64,000 bases of DNA from Caballeronia grimmiae (GTDB lineage: Bacteria > Pseudomonadota > Gammaproteobacteria > Burkholderiales > Burkholderiaceae): positions 1 through 64,000 of the forward strand of contig NZ_JFHE01000001.1 of assembly GCF_000698555.1 (NCBI RefSeq), in the 5' to 3' direction. Positions 47,375 through 55,383 of this stretch are shown piece after piece; position 1 is the first letter of the stretch; the number at the start of each line of letters is the position of its first letter. The position numbers and the translations under genes are program-made. The notes beneath the pieces were generated by a model. That model was not told the origin of the DNA. It saw only the letters and a list, made by a program, of their open reading frames with translations, and made no database searches.

Positions 47375-49267
47375 CTACTTGGCCGCGCTGCTGGCGCTAG
47401 CGGGCTGCTTCCACCACGTCGACAGCACCCACTCGTCCGCCGCGTAATACAGCGGCAGCGTCGACGGATACCCGAGCGTATTGCGATACGCAACGCGGTG
47501 CGTCGCCGAGTACCAGTGCGGCACCACATAGTAGCCGTGCATCAGCACGCGATCGAGCGCATGCGTCGCGTCGACGAGCTGCTCGCGCGTCTGCGCACCG
47601 ACGACCTTTTGCAGGATCGCATCGATGGCCGGCGACTTCACGCCCGCGAGATTGTCGGAGCCTTGTTCGTCCGCATGCTTGCTCGCGAAACGCGAGACCT
47701 GCTCGGTGCCCGGCACCTGCACGTCGGGCAGACGCACGCTCGTCATGTCGAAATCGAACGCGTCGAGGCGCTTCTGAATCAGCGCGTAATCGACGGTGCG
47801 GAAATTCATCGTGATGCCGAGCTTTTGCAGATTGCGGCCGAACGCGGCGGCGACCGGCTCCATCGACGCCCCGCCGCCCGTATCGTCCAGTATCTCGAAG
47901 ACGAACGGCTGGCCCGTTGCGTTACGCAGCGCGCCATCGCGATACGTCCATCCCGCCTGCGCCAGCAACTCGCGCGCCTTAATGAGGTTCGCCCGCAACG
48001 AGCCGGGCGGATCGGTGTCCGGTTGCTTCGGCATCTCGCCGAAGACGGCCGGATCGAGCTTCTTGCGCAGCGGTTCGAGGATCGCGAGTTCGCCTTCGCC
48101 CGGCGTGCCCTTCGCCTGCAGATCGGTATTCACGAAGAAGCTGTCGGTCCGCTTGTACTGATTGAAGAACAACTGGCGATTGAGCCATTCGAAGTCGAGC
48201 GCGAGATCGAGCGCCTGACGCACGCGGACGTCCTTGAAAAGCGGCCGCCGCAGGTTCATGAAGAAGCCTTGCATGCCGGTGCCGTTGTGATGCGGAAACT
48301 CGCGCTTGATCAGTTCGCCGCTATCGAAGCGCTTGCCGATATCTCTGCGCACCCAGCTTCGCGCGACGTTTTCGACGAGCACGTCGTATTCGCCCGCCTT
48401 GAATGCTTCGAGCCGCGCGGTCGCATCGGAATAAAGCTTGTAATCGATGCGCGCAAAGTTGTGCGTGCCGACGCGCACCGGCAGCGACGCGCCCCAATAG
48501 TTCGGGTCGCGCTTATAGGTGATCGTGCGGCCGTTGTCGAACCTGTCGATCAGATAGTCGCCGCTCCCGATCGGCTTCTCGAACGCGAGTTGATCGAATG
48601 GAATGCGCGTGCCGTCCGGGCGCAGGCCCCATTTGCGCGAGAACACCGGAATCCCGCCGGCGAGCAGCGGCATTTCGCGCGTCGCGACCTTGAATTCGAA
48701 GCGGATCGTCAGCCGGTCGACGACGACCGCGCGCGCAATCTGCCCGAAGTACACCGAAAACTGCGGCGCGGCTTTCGGACTCTTGAGCGTTTCGAACGAG
48801 AACTTGACGTCTTCCGCGGTGACCGCATCGCCATTGGTGAAGCGCGCCTTCGGATTGATGTGGAAGGTCGTCGAAAGACCATCGGGCGCGACGGCGATAT
48901 CGTCGGCAAGGAGGCAATAGGCGCTCGCGACTTCGTCGGAACTGCCTGTCGTCAGGCTTTCGAACATCAGTCCGAGGCCGGGCGCGGGATTGCCGCGCAG
49001 CGTGAACGGATTGAACTTGTCGAAGCTCGTGAGGCGGTTGGGATTCGCGAGCACCAGCGTGCCGTCGCGGGGCGCGTCGGGATTGACGTAATCGAAGTGC
49101 TTGAAACCGGACGGATATTTGGGATCGCCGTATTGAGCGATGGCATGCGCCGCGTGCGCCCGACCGCCCGGATGCCAGGCGATCCACGCCGCCAGCGCGA
49201 GCGCCATGCACTTGCTCCAGACGGGCGATGATGCGATCGGCTTGGCGGACGTCGTCAGCCCGGTCAT
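47375..49267 (-). CDS. yejA: Peptide-binding protein of YejABEF transporter
   Basis: A 630-residue periplasmic solute-binding protein (SBP family 5, DppA/OppA-like). A long signal region ends near Gly-Arg-Ala-His-Ala at 39. The mature part begins His-Ala-Ile-Ala-Gln-Tyr-Gly-Asp-Pro-Lys, typical of YejA. In enterobacteria YejABEF imports oligopeptides and microcin C. First gene of the four-gene unit, divergent from fabI. The gap 49268-49542 holds both promoters but no clear consensus site. Confidence 0.86.
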   Translation of the reverse strand: MTGLTTSAKPIASSPVWSKCMALALAAWIAWHPGGRAHAAHAIAQYGDPKYPSGFKHFDYVNPDAPRDGTLVLANPNRLTSFDKFNPFTLRGNPAPGLGLMFESLTTGSSDEVASAYCLLADDIAVAPDGLSTTFHINPKARFTNGDAVTAEDVKFSFETLKSPKAAPQFSVYFGQIARAVVVDRLTIRFEFKVATREMPLLAGGIPVFSRKWGLRPDGTRIPFDQLAFEKPIGSGDYLIDRFDNGRTITYKRDPNYWGASLPVRVGTHNFARIDYKLYSDATARLEAFKAGEYDVLVENVARSWVRRDIGKRFDSGELIKREFPHHNGTGMQGFFMNLRRPLFKDVRVRQALDLALDFEWLNRQLFFNQYKRTDSFFVNTDLQAKGTPGEGELAILEPLRKKLDPAVFGEMPKQPDTDPPGSLRANLIKARELLAQAGWTYRDGALRNATGQPFVFEILDDTGGGASMEPVAAAFGRNLQKLGITMNFRTVDYALIQKRLDAFDFDMTSVRLPDVQVPGTEQVSRFASKHADEQGSDNLAGVKSPAIDAILQKVVGAQTREQLVDATHALDRVLMHGYYVVPHWYSATHRVAYRNTLGYPSTLPLYYAADEWVLSTWWKQPASASSAAK

Positions 49268-49542
49268 ACGTTCCTTGCGAAATCGGTGGAGGCCCCGGCG
49301 CGATGAAAACGCGGCGGGTGAGGCCGTGAAGATGGCTCCAAGAAAGCCGGACCGCAGTGTCGATGTGAGAGAATTCTACCCAATCAAAACGCCGTCGGGT
49401 TCGGGCGCATGGCAGGCGTGAGCACGATGCTTGCCCGCCCCTCGGACCGATGCGCTCAGCACCCTGCGCGAAGCACGCACAACGCGGCCGCAATCGAGCC
49501 GCGCCGCGCGCCTCGCGTGACATTGACATTCAAGGAGCATTC

Positions 49543-50334
49543 ATGGGCTTTCTCGCTGGAAAACGAATTCTGCTGACCGGCTTGCTGTCGAACCGCTCGA
49601 TCGCTTATGGCATCGCGGAAGCCTGCAAGCGTGAAGGCGCGGAACTGGCGTTCACGTATGTCGGCGAGCGATTCAAGGACCGCATCACCGAATTCGCAAC
49701 GGAGTTCGGCAGCGACATGGTCTATCCGTGCGACGTCGCTAGCGACGAGGAAATCGACGCCCTCTTCGCGTCGCTGAAGGAACGCTGGGGCACGCTCGAC
49801 GGCCTCGTGCATTCCATCGGCTTCGCGCCGCGCGAGGCGATCGCAGGAAATTTCCTCGACGGCATGACGCGGGAGAACTTCCGCATCGCCCACGACATCT
49901 CCGCGTACAGCTTCCCGGCACTGGCCAAGGCGGCGCAATCGATGTTGTCGGACAGCGCGTCCCTGCTCACGTTGAGCTATCTCGGCGCGGAACGCGCGAT
50001 TCCGAACTACAACACGATGGGCCTCGCCAAGGCGTCGCTCGAGGCGAGCGTGCGCTACCTGGCGGCATCGCTCGGCGAAAAGGGTGTGCGCGTGAACGGC
50101 ATCTCGGCCGGCCCGATCAAGACGCTCGCTGCGAGCGGTATCAAGGGCTTCGGCAAGATTCTCGACTTCGTCGAAGATAACGCGCCGCTCAAGCGCAACG
50201 TGACGATCGAGCAAGTCGGCAATGTCGCGGCGTTCCTGCTGTCGGATCTGGCGGGCGGTGTGAGCGCGGAGATCGTTCACGTCGATTCCGGCTTCCACGC
50301 GGTCGTCGGCGGGATGGCGGGCATCGGCGAGTAA
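49543..50334 (+). CDS. fabI: Enoyl-ACP reductase (NADH)
   Basis: A 263-residue short-chain dehydrogenase-fold enzyme that reduces enoyl-ACP in fatty acid elongation. The FabI pattern is complete: [12 protein letters not shown] near 13-24 for NADH, and the catalytic pair Tyr156 and Lys163 with Tyr146. It is the target type of triclosan. AAGGAG six bases before the ATG decides the start. A terminator follows. Confidence 0.95.
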   Translation: MGFLAGKRILLTGLLSNRSIAYGIAEACKREGAELAFTYVGERFKDRITEFATEFGSDMVYPCDVASDEEIDALFASLKERWGTLDGLVHSIGFAPREAIAGNFLDGMTRENFRIAHDISAYSFPALAKAAQSMLSDSASLLTLSYLGAERAIPNYNTMGLAKASLEASVRYLAASLGEKGVRVNGISAGPIKTLAASGIKGFGKILDFVEDNAPLKRNVTIEQVGNVAAFLLSDLAGGVSAEIVHVDSGFHAVVGGMAGIGE

Positions 50335-50360
50335 GTTTTTTTCTACGCCACCGCTAAAAC

Positions 50361-50396
50361 AAAAGGGCTGCTTTCCTGGCGAGAGCGGCCCTTTTG
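50361..50396 (+). terminator. Terminator downstream of fabI
   Basis: AAAAGGGC (50361-50368) pairs with GCCCTTTT (50388-50395), extended inward by GCTTTC/GAGAGC. The second arm ends in TTTTG. It lies 26 bases after the fabI stop and faces the convergent histidine-rich gene. Confidence 0.78.
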
Positions 50397-50427
50397 CCCT
50401 TCAGGCGATGGCGTTAAGGGCCGTCGC

Positions 50428-50772
50428 TCAGTGGTGTCCGTGGCCGTTGCCATGCCCGTTGCCGTGACCATGACCGTGTTTGTCATGCCCCCTGCCGTGA
50501 CCGTGATGCCGCTCCCAGTCGCCGCGATTCCAGTAGCGCCGGCCGTCCCAGTACCGGTCGTCGTGCCATCCGATGAACAGAGGCGGCGCTGCCTGATAGA
50601 CAACGGGCGGCGGAGGCGGCGCATAGACCGGCGTCGGCACGACGTACACCGGCGCGGGCGTGCCGATATTGACCCCCACGTGGACATCCGCCGCTTGTGC
50701 CGTGCTGACGGCGGCGCTCGCGACGATACTGAGTGCGGCTGCGAGGATGCGCCCCGTAAGTATGGCTTTCAT
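50428..50772 (-). CDS. Histidine/glycine-rich secreted protein, paralogue 1
   Basis: A 114-residue exported protein. The signal peptide ends at Thr-Ala-Gln-Ala (27). A Val/Pro/Tyr-rich segment follows (Val-Tyr-Ala-Pro-Pro-Pro-Pro-Pro-Val-Val-Tyr), then a conserved core Ile-Gly-Trp-His-Asp-Asp-Arg-Tyr-Trp-Asp-Gly-Arg-Arg-Tyr-Trp and a C-terminal run of His-Gly repeats (about 88-114). The histidine tail suggests divalent metal or heme-like ligand binding, which is inference. The neighbouring gene at 51001 encodes a clear paralogue. No function known. Confidence 0.75.
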   Translation of the reverse strand: MKAILTGRILAAALSIVASAAVSTAQAADVHVGVNIGTPAPVYVVPTPVYAPPPPPVVYQAAPPLFIGWHDDRYWDGRRYWNRGDWERHHGHGRGHDKHGHGHGNGHGNGHGHH

Positions 50773-50863
50773 GGATAGGGACCTCGTTATTGGTGTTGGC
50801 GTACAGGAAATATAACGAAAGGCTTTCGAGCGGATATTTCAGCTTTGTAAGTTCTTTCGTGTT

Positions 50864-50878
50864 CTGACGTTACGTCAG
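50864..50878. promoter_or_regulatory. Palindrome upstream of histidine-rich paralogue 1
   Basis: CTGACGT, T, ACGTCAG form a perfect 7-1-7 palindrome 92 bases upstream of the start at 50772. A dimeric regulator could bind here, for instance a CRP/FNR- or MerR-like protein; the owner is unknown. Confidence 0.4.
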
Positions 50879-50951
50879 AGGAAAGCTTACCTTTTGTTAC
50901 ATTCTGTCGCCACAGCCAACGGTCGCGCGCACGGCATTGACTACGCCGGAG

Positions 50952-50983
50952 AAAGAAAAAACCACCCGCGGGTGGTTTTTTTG
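50952..50983 (-). terminator. Terminator downstream of histidine-rich paralogue 2
   Basis: A palindromic stem AAAAACCACCC / GGGTGGTTTTT around GC (50956-50980 or so), with A and T tracts on both sides. It lies just past the stop of the gene at 51001 and separates the two paralogues into different transcripts. Confidence 0.88.
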
Positions 50984-51000
50984 TCATCGTATCGCGGGGA

Positions 51001-51339
51001 TCAATGCCAGCCGTGATGCCCGTGATTCTCATGCCCGTAAGCATGGCCACGACCGTTGTGCCGATACCAGTCATCGCGATCCCAGTAACGACGTCCGTCG
51101 TAATAACGATCGCCATGCCAGCCGATGACGATGGCCGGCTGCGCGTAGATCGGCGCGGGAGGCGGCGCATAAACGACGGGCGGCGGAGGCGGCGCGTACA
51201 TGGGCGCGGGCGCGACGTACACAGGCGCCGGAATCCCGATGTTCACGCCTACGGAAACTCCCGCCATCGCCGCACCGGACGACATCAGACCGCCGATGAC
51301 CAGCGCGTAAGCGACGGAAGCCTTCGATACCTTGTTCAT
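51001..51339 (-). CDS. Histidine-rich secreted protein, paralogue 2
   Basis: A 112-residue exported protein with signal peptide to about residue 26. It shares with its neighbour the start of the mature chain (Val-Gly-Val-Asn-Ile-Gly-x-Pro-Ala-Pro-Val-Tyr-Val), the Tyr-Ala-Pro-Pro-Pro-Pro-Pro repeat and the core Ile-Gly-Trp-His-Gly-Asp-Arg-Tyr-Tyr-Asp-Gly-Arg-Arg-Tyr-Trp. Its histidine tail is shorter. A tandem duplication with divergence of the tail is the simplest reading. Function unknown. Confidence 0.75.
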   Translation of the reverse strand: MNKVSKASVAYALVIGGLMSSGAAMAGVSVGVNIGIPAPVYVAPAPMYAPPPPPVVYAPPPAPIYAQPAIVIGWHGDRYYDGRRYWDRDDWYRHNGRGHAYGHENHGHHGWH

Positions 51340-51691
51340 GTGAAGCCTTACCTCGATGGGTGTTGGTTGTGTCGAGTGGACTATATCGAAGAACGGCGCG
51401 AGCAGTGTTCGACTTGGTAACGTCCTATTACCGAGTCAGAATCTTGCGAAAATGTAAGATAACGCTGAAGTATCGCGTTTCTCATACGGCGCGCTAATGC
51501 GATTCCGCCGTGGCTCATCGATTTCACTTCCCGTGTGCGACTGATTCACGTTCGCTGCTGGCTTCGCATCGCTTTCGGCCAGCAAAATCGGAATTGTCGG
51601 ATAGCTTACGGCACGACTCCCATTGAGCATTGCGCCCGTCCGCGACGTTTGCGGATTGACAACCACAACAGCTCACAACATAGGGCAGACC
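51340..51691. other. Intergenic region with a 10-bp inverted repeat
   Basis: 352 bases between the divergent starts of histidine-rich paralogue 2 and the M48 gene. GACTTGGTAA (51411-51420) pairs with TTACCGAGTC (51428-51437) over a 7-nt spacer with one G-T pair. A TATAGT box on the minus strand lies at about 51382-51387. I see no gene here. Confidence 0.45.
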
Positions 51692-52462
51692 ATGAAATTC
51701 ACCCGTCTGGCATTGACCGCAAGCGCAGTTGCATGCGCCGTTTTCACGCTCGCATCGTGCAGCAGCGTGGCCAATATGAATCCCGACACGCTTCTTCAGT
51801 CGGGCCAACTGGCCACCTCCGCGCTCACGCTGAGCGACAGCGATGTCCGCGGTCTCTCCGACAAGTCCTGCGCGCAAATGGACGCTGAGAACAAAATCGC
51901 GCCGGCATCGAGCCAGTACACGCAGCGCCTGAACCACATTTCGAAGCAACTCGGCGACAACATCAACGGCGTGCCGGTCAACTACAAGGTGTACATGACG
52001 AAGGACGTCAATGCGTGGGCGATGGCCAATGGCTGCGTGCGCGTATATAGCGGCCTGATGGACCTGATGAACGACGACGAAGTGCGCGGCGTCGTGGGCC
52101 ACGAGATGGGTCACGTGGCGCTCGGCCATACGAAGAAGGCGATGCAGGTCGCCTACGCGACGTCGGCGGCGCGCTCGGTGGCGTCGGCGGCGGGCGGCGC
52201 GGTCGCGAGCCTGTCGGCTTCGCAACTCGGCGATCTGTCGGAGAAGTTCGTCAATGCGCAGTTCTCGCAGTCGCAGGAAAGCGCCGCGGACGACTACTCG
52301 TTCGATCAGCAGAAGAAGAAGGGTTACAACCCGGCCGGTCTGGTGACGGCGTTCCAGAAGCTGGCGGCGCTGGATGGCGGCAAGTCGAGCATGCTGAGCT
52401 CGCACCCGTCGTCGCCTTCGCGTGCGAAACACATCGAAGAGCGCATTGCTTCGGGCAAGTAA
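51692..52462 (+). CDS. M48-family metalloprotease lipoprotein (LoiP/YggG-like)
   Basis: A 256-residue lipoprotein protease. The signal peptide ends with lipobox Leu-Ala-Ser-Cys (Cys23). The zinc motif His-Glu-Met-Gly-His is at 137-141 with downstream Glu in Glu-Ser-Ala-Ala-Asp as third ligand. This matches the LoiP/YggG group of periplasmic or outer-membrane M48 peptidases involved in envelope quality control. The start at 51692 matches the signal peptide; the upstream frame to 51623 is unsupported. Likely monocistronic. Confidence 0.87.
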   Translation: MKFTRLALTASAVACAVFTLASCSSVANMNPDTLLQSGQLATSALTLSDSDVRGLSDKSCAQMDAENKIAPASSQYTQRLNHISKQLGDNINGVPVNYKVYMTKDVNAWAMANGCVRVYSGLMDLMNDDEVRGVVGHEMGHVALGHTKKAMQVAYATSAARSVASAAGGAVASLSASQLGDLSEKFVNAQFSQSQESAADDYSFDQQKKKGYNPAGLVTAFQKLAALDGGKSSMLSSHPSSPSRAKHIEERIASGK

Positions 52463-52542
52463 GCGAGTATCGACCGGCGGCAGCGTTGCCGCCGGTGACG
52501 CGCGTCGCGGGCGGCAACGCTCGCGACGCAAGACGTCGGCAA

Positions 52543-53043
52543 TTAGAAGAAGTAATGCACGCCGACAGTCAGGCTATCGTTGCGACGATGCCCCTGATCG
52601 TAGCTCGCGGTATCGCCCGTGTACTCGCCGGCCACGCTCCAGTTCTTGTGGAACTTGTACTCGACGCCCGCGCCGTAATGCAGGCGCGTGTCGGGCCACG
52701 TGCCCGTGAAACCGATGCGCGCATACGGCATGATGTTCTGCTGAAGCGGCATACCGAACTTGGCGTCGATGCCCGCGTCCTTCTTGGTGGTCGAGCCGCC
52801 GTGGAAATCAGCGAAGCCTTCCACGCCGATCACGAAGCGTTCGACATCGAAGTTATATCCGGCCGTGATGCCGGGGAAGAACGTCGTGTGCGTGTCGGTT
52901 TGATAGTGGCGGCCGGTTGCATCCGACCAGTTGAGCCCGAGCTTAGCGCCCGCGTACGGGCCAGCGAATTCGCTTGCTTGTGCGGTCACCGCTCCCAGCG
53001 CCAGGATAATGAGCGGCGCGACGAATTTTCTTAAACTTGCCAT
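52543..53043 (-). CDS. Outer-membrane beta-barrel protein (OmpA/OmpX-like fold)
   Basis: A 166-residue exported protein with signal peptide to Thr-Ala-Gln-Ala (22). The mature part starts Phe-Ala-Gly-Pro-Tyr-Ala-Gly-Ala-Lys-Leu-Gly and alternates hydrophobic and polar residues as beta-strands, ending in a C-terminal Tyr-Phe-Phe, the usual outer-membrane insertion signal. It fits the small 8-strand porin-like family. Start at 53043 follows GAGG; the frame to 53118 is not supported. Convergent with the M48 gene. Confidence 0.8.
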   Translation of the reverse strand: MASLRKFVAPLIILALGAVTAQASEFAGPYAGAKLGLNWSDATGRHYQTDTHTTFFPGITAGYNFDVERFVIGVEGFADFHGGSTTKKDAGIDAKFGMPLQQNIMPYARIGFTGTWPDTRLHYGAGVEYKFHKNWSVAGEYTGDTASYDQGHRRNDSLTVGVHYFF

Positions 53044-53518
53044 GATGTTTGGAACCTCGTTGTTGCTCGGTGCATCGGTCTTGCCTGCCGTTGCGTTTGA
53101 TTGCTGAAGAAACAGCAACGCGCGAGGTTAGGTTCCAACAGTTCACTTCGGAAGCGGATTTGTCTTAAAGCGGGCTGACGGGAACGAGGCGGTAACAAAA
53201 AGGCGCAGAGTCGGCGGTTGGGGAAGTGCTCGTCTTGCGGAATGAGCGTGTGACTTTAGAGTGCGTGCGCCGTTTGCAATTACTTAGTACGACAGAATAG
53301 ATATTGCGCGGAATCGTCCGCTTCCGGTTCAATCGCGAGCGGGTCGCGACGCTACGACATGCGCAGCCGCACGAACATTCCGTCAGTACGGCAAACCATC
53401 GGCAGACGCGCAGAGGTGATGCGCCTTGCGTCCTGGCGGTAATCGTCGCCCCGACCTGCCGAAAGCCATGCCGCCATTGCCGCGTTGGCTACTGAGGTTG
53501 CGAATGAATCGCCCAAAC
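53044..53518. other. Intergenic stretch with no recognised gene
   Basis: 475 bases between the beta-barrel gene and the tRNA-Ser terminator. It must contain the promoter of the beta-barrel gene on the minus strand, but no near-consensus pair is evident. Short open frames here have no Shine-Dalgarno and no recognisable features. Confidence 0.5.
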
Positions 53519-53555
53519 AAAAAGCCCCGCAAGGCGCAAACCTTGCGGGGCTTTT
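53519..53555 (-). terminator. Terminator downstream of tRNA-Ser
   Basis: Stem AAAAGCCCCGCAAGG / CCTTGCGGGGCTTTT (15 bp; 53520-53534 with 53541-53555), 6-nt loop, followed on the minus strand by TTGTTTG. It lies 12 bases after the tRNA. Confidence 0.9.
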
Positions 53556-53566
53556 CTTCCTACCAC

Positions 53567-53659
53567 TGGCGGAGACGGAGGGATTCGAACCCTCGATCCA
53601 GTTTTTAGCCAGATGCTCCCTTAGCAGGGGAGTGCCTTCGACCTCTCGGCCACGTCTCC
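53567..53659 (-). tRNA. tRNA-Ser (anticodon GCT)
   Basis: A 93-nt class II tRNA with the long variable arm typical of serine. Acceptor stem GGAGACG/CGTCTCC, discriminator G and encoded CCA; T-arm GGTTCGAATCC; anticodon loop with GCT for AGC/AGT codons. It has its own promoter (53703-53731) and terminator. Confidence 0.95.
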
Positions 53660-53702
53660 CAAACTTTTCGTCGCACCGGGAGTGCAGTGCAACGAGATCG
53701 AG

Positions 53703-53731
53703 ATAATAGCGTGTTCCCCGGCAGTGGTCAA
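53703..53731 (-). promoter_or_regulatory. Sigma-70 promoter of tRNA-Ser
   Basis: On the minus strand TTGACC (53726-53731) and TATTAT (53703-53708) are 17 bases apart. The predicted start is about 37 bases upstream of the tRNA. Confidence 0.78.
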
Positions 53732-53809
53732 ATTCACATGACGATTTTTTCCAATGGATCGACCGCGAATGTTCCCGCCGCCAACCACCGGAGCAAACGC
53801 CCGCGCTTC

Positions 53810-55060
53810 TTACGCGCGATCCAGCTCGAATGCCTTGTGCAGCGCGCGCACCGCCAGCTCGGTGTATTTTTCGTCGATCAGCACCGAGATCTTGATTTCA
53901 GAAGTCGAGATCATCTGGATGTTGATGCCCTCTTCCGACAGCGTGCGGAACATCGTGCTCGCGATGCCCACGTGCGAACGCATGCCGACGCCCACCACCG
54001 ACACCTTCGACACCTTCGGGTCGCCCAGCACCGTCTCCGCCTGCACGTGGCCCTTGACCTGACCGTTCAGGATTTCGAGTGCGCGCTGATAGTCGCCGCG
54101 GCCGACCGTGAACGTGAAGTCGGTCTTGCCGTTCACGCTCTGGTTCTGGATGATCATGTCGATGTCGATGTTCGCATCGGCCACCGGCCCGAGAATCTGA
54201 TACGCGACGCCCGGCTTGTCGGGCACGCCCATGACCGCGATGCGCGCTTCGTCGCGCTGGAACGCGATGCCAGAAATCACTGCTTTTTCCATGTTCTTGT
54301 CTTCTTCAAAAGTAATCAGGGTGCCCGAGTGCATCTCTTCCTCGAGCGCCATCAGCGGGTCGGTCAGGCTGGAAAGCACACGCGTCTTCACCTGATACTT
54401 GCCGGCGAATTCCACCGAGCGGATTTGCAGGACCTTTGAGCCGAGACTCGCCATCTCCAGCATCTCTTCGAAGGTCACGCGGTCGAGCCGGCGCGCATCG
54501 TCGACGACGCGCGGGTCGGTCGTATACACGCCGTCGACGTCCGTGTAGATGAGGCATTCGTCGGCCTTCAGCGCCGCCGCGATCGCGACCGCCGACGTGT
54601 CCGAGCCGCCCCGTCCGAGGGTCGCGATGTGGCCTTCCGGATCGACGCCCTGGAAGCCCGTGATGACCACGACCTTGCCCGCGTCGAGATCGTTGAGCAC
54701 GCGCTCACCGTCGATTTCACTGATGCGCGCCTTGGTGAACGCGCTGTCCGTCTTGATCGGCACTTGCCAGCCGGCATAACTCACGGCGTCGAGACCTTCG
54801 GCGTGCAGCGCGATGGCCAGAAGGCCGACGCTGACCTGCTCGCCCGTGGAGGCAATCATGTCGAGTTCGCGCGGGTCCGGGTTCGCCGTGATGTCTTTTG
54901 CGAGGCCGAGCAAGCGATTCGTTTCGCCGGACATCGCCGACGGCACGACGACCATCTTGTGGCCGGCCTTGTGCCATTTGGCGACGCGCTTGGCGACGTT
55001 CTTGATGCGCTCGACCGAGCCCATCGAAGTGCCGCCGTATTTGTGTACGATGAGTGCCAT
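53810..55060 (-). CDS. lysC: Aspartate kinase
   Basis: A 416-residue kinase phosphorylating aspartate, first step to lysine, threonine, methionine and diaminopimelate. The N-terminus Val-His-Lys-Tyr-Gly-Gly-Thr-Ser (Lys7) and the Asp-Val-Asp-Gly-Val-Tyr-Thr-Thr-Asp-Pro-Arg motif are standard. Two C-terminal ACT domains (about 265-416) would bind effector amino acids. The start at 55060 is the family one; 14 more residues are possible. No lysine riboswitch is evident upstream. Confidence 0.95.
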   Translation of the reverse strand: MALIVHKYGGTSMGSVERIKNVAKRVAKWHKAGHKMVVVPSAMSGETNRLLGLAKDITANPDPRELDMIASTGEQVSVGLLAIALHAEGLDAVSYAGWQVPIKTDSAFTKARISEIDGERVLNDLDAGKVVVITGFQGVDPEGHIATLGRGGSDTSAVAIAAALKADECLIYTDVDGVYTTDPRVVDDARRLDRVTFEEMLEMASLGSKVLQIRSVEFAGKYQVKTRVLSSLTDPLMALEEEMHSGTLITFEEDKNMEKAVISGIAFQRDEARIAVMGVPDKPGVAYQILGPVADANIDIDMIIQNQSVNGKTDFTFTVGRGDYQRALEILNGQVKGHVQAETVLGDPKVSKVSVVGVGMRSHVGIASTMFRTLSEEGINIQMISTSEIKISVLIDEKYTELAVRALHKAFELDRA

Positions 55061-55383
55061 TGTCGTTTTGAACAGAAGGGAAACACGCGCTGACGCGCTC
55101 AATGCAAGGTGCTGTGCGTTGCTCGACCGCTTCGGGGATGGATGAAGCCAGCAACGATACGCGGGATGCGCCGCATGCCCGCCTTGCGGTCAGAACTCAC
55201 GCAAGTGTGCTCAAGAGGTGCGTCAAGGGCGCGCGTTTGCAGGCGAAATTCGCGTCTTTTGAACGGAGATGCTGCGCAAAGCGCGTGGCGGGCAAGCGAG
55301 CTACGGTACCCGATCGAGGCCGAAATTACAAGATTGCACGCTTGCGAAGGTCATTTTACCGGCTCGCGCGCAACGTCGCCGCT
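55061..55383. other. Leader/intergenic stretch upstream of lysC
   Basis: 323 bases between tilS and lysC on the minus strand. No gene is recognised. A minus-strand TAAAAT (55353-55358) could be a -10 for lysC, without a clear -35. Small GC-rich inverted repeats are present, but none has a T tract. Confidence 0.4.

Noticed and set aside
47048..49231. A 727-codon frame antisense to yejA/yejB
   Set aside because: Shadow of two well-supported genes; no family likeness.
53304..53706. Small plus-strand ORFs near tRNA-Ser
   Set aside because: They overlap the tRNA and its terminator and have no ribosome site.
55061..55383. Lysine riboswitch upstream of lysC
   Set aside because: I could not find the conserved L-box core or a terminator near lysC; the stretch lacks matching helices by eye.
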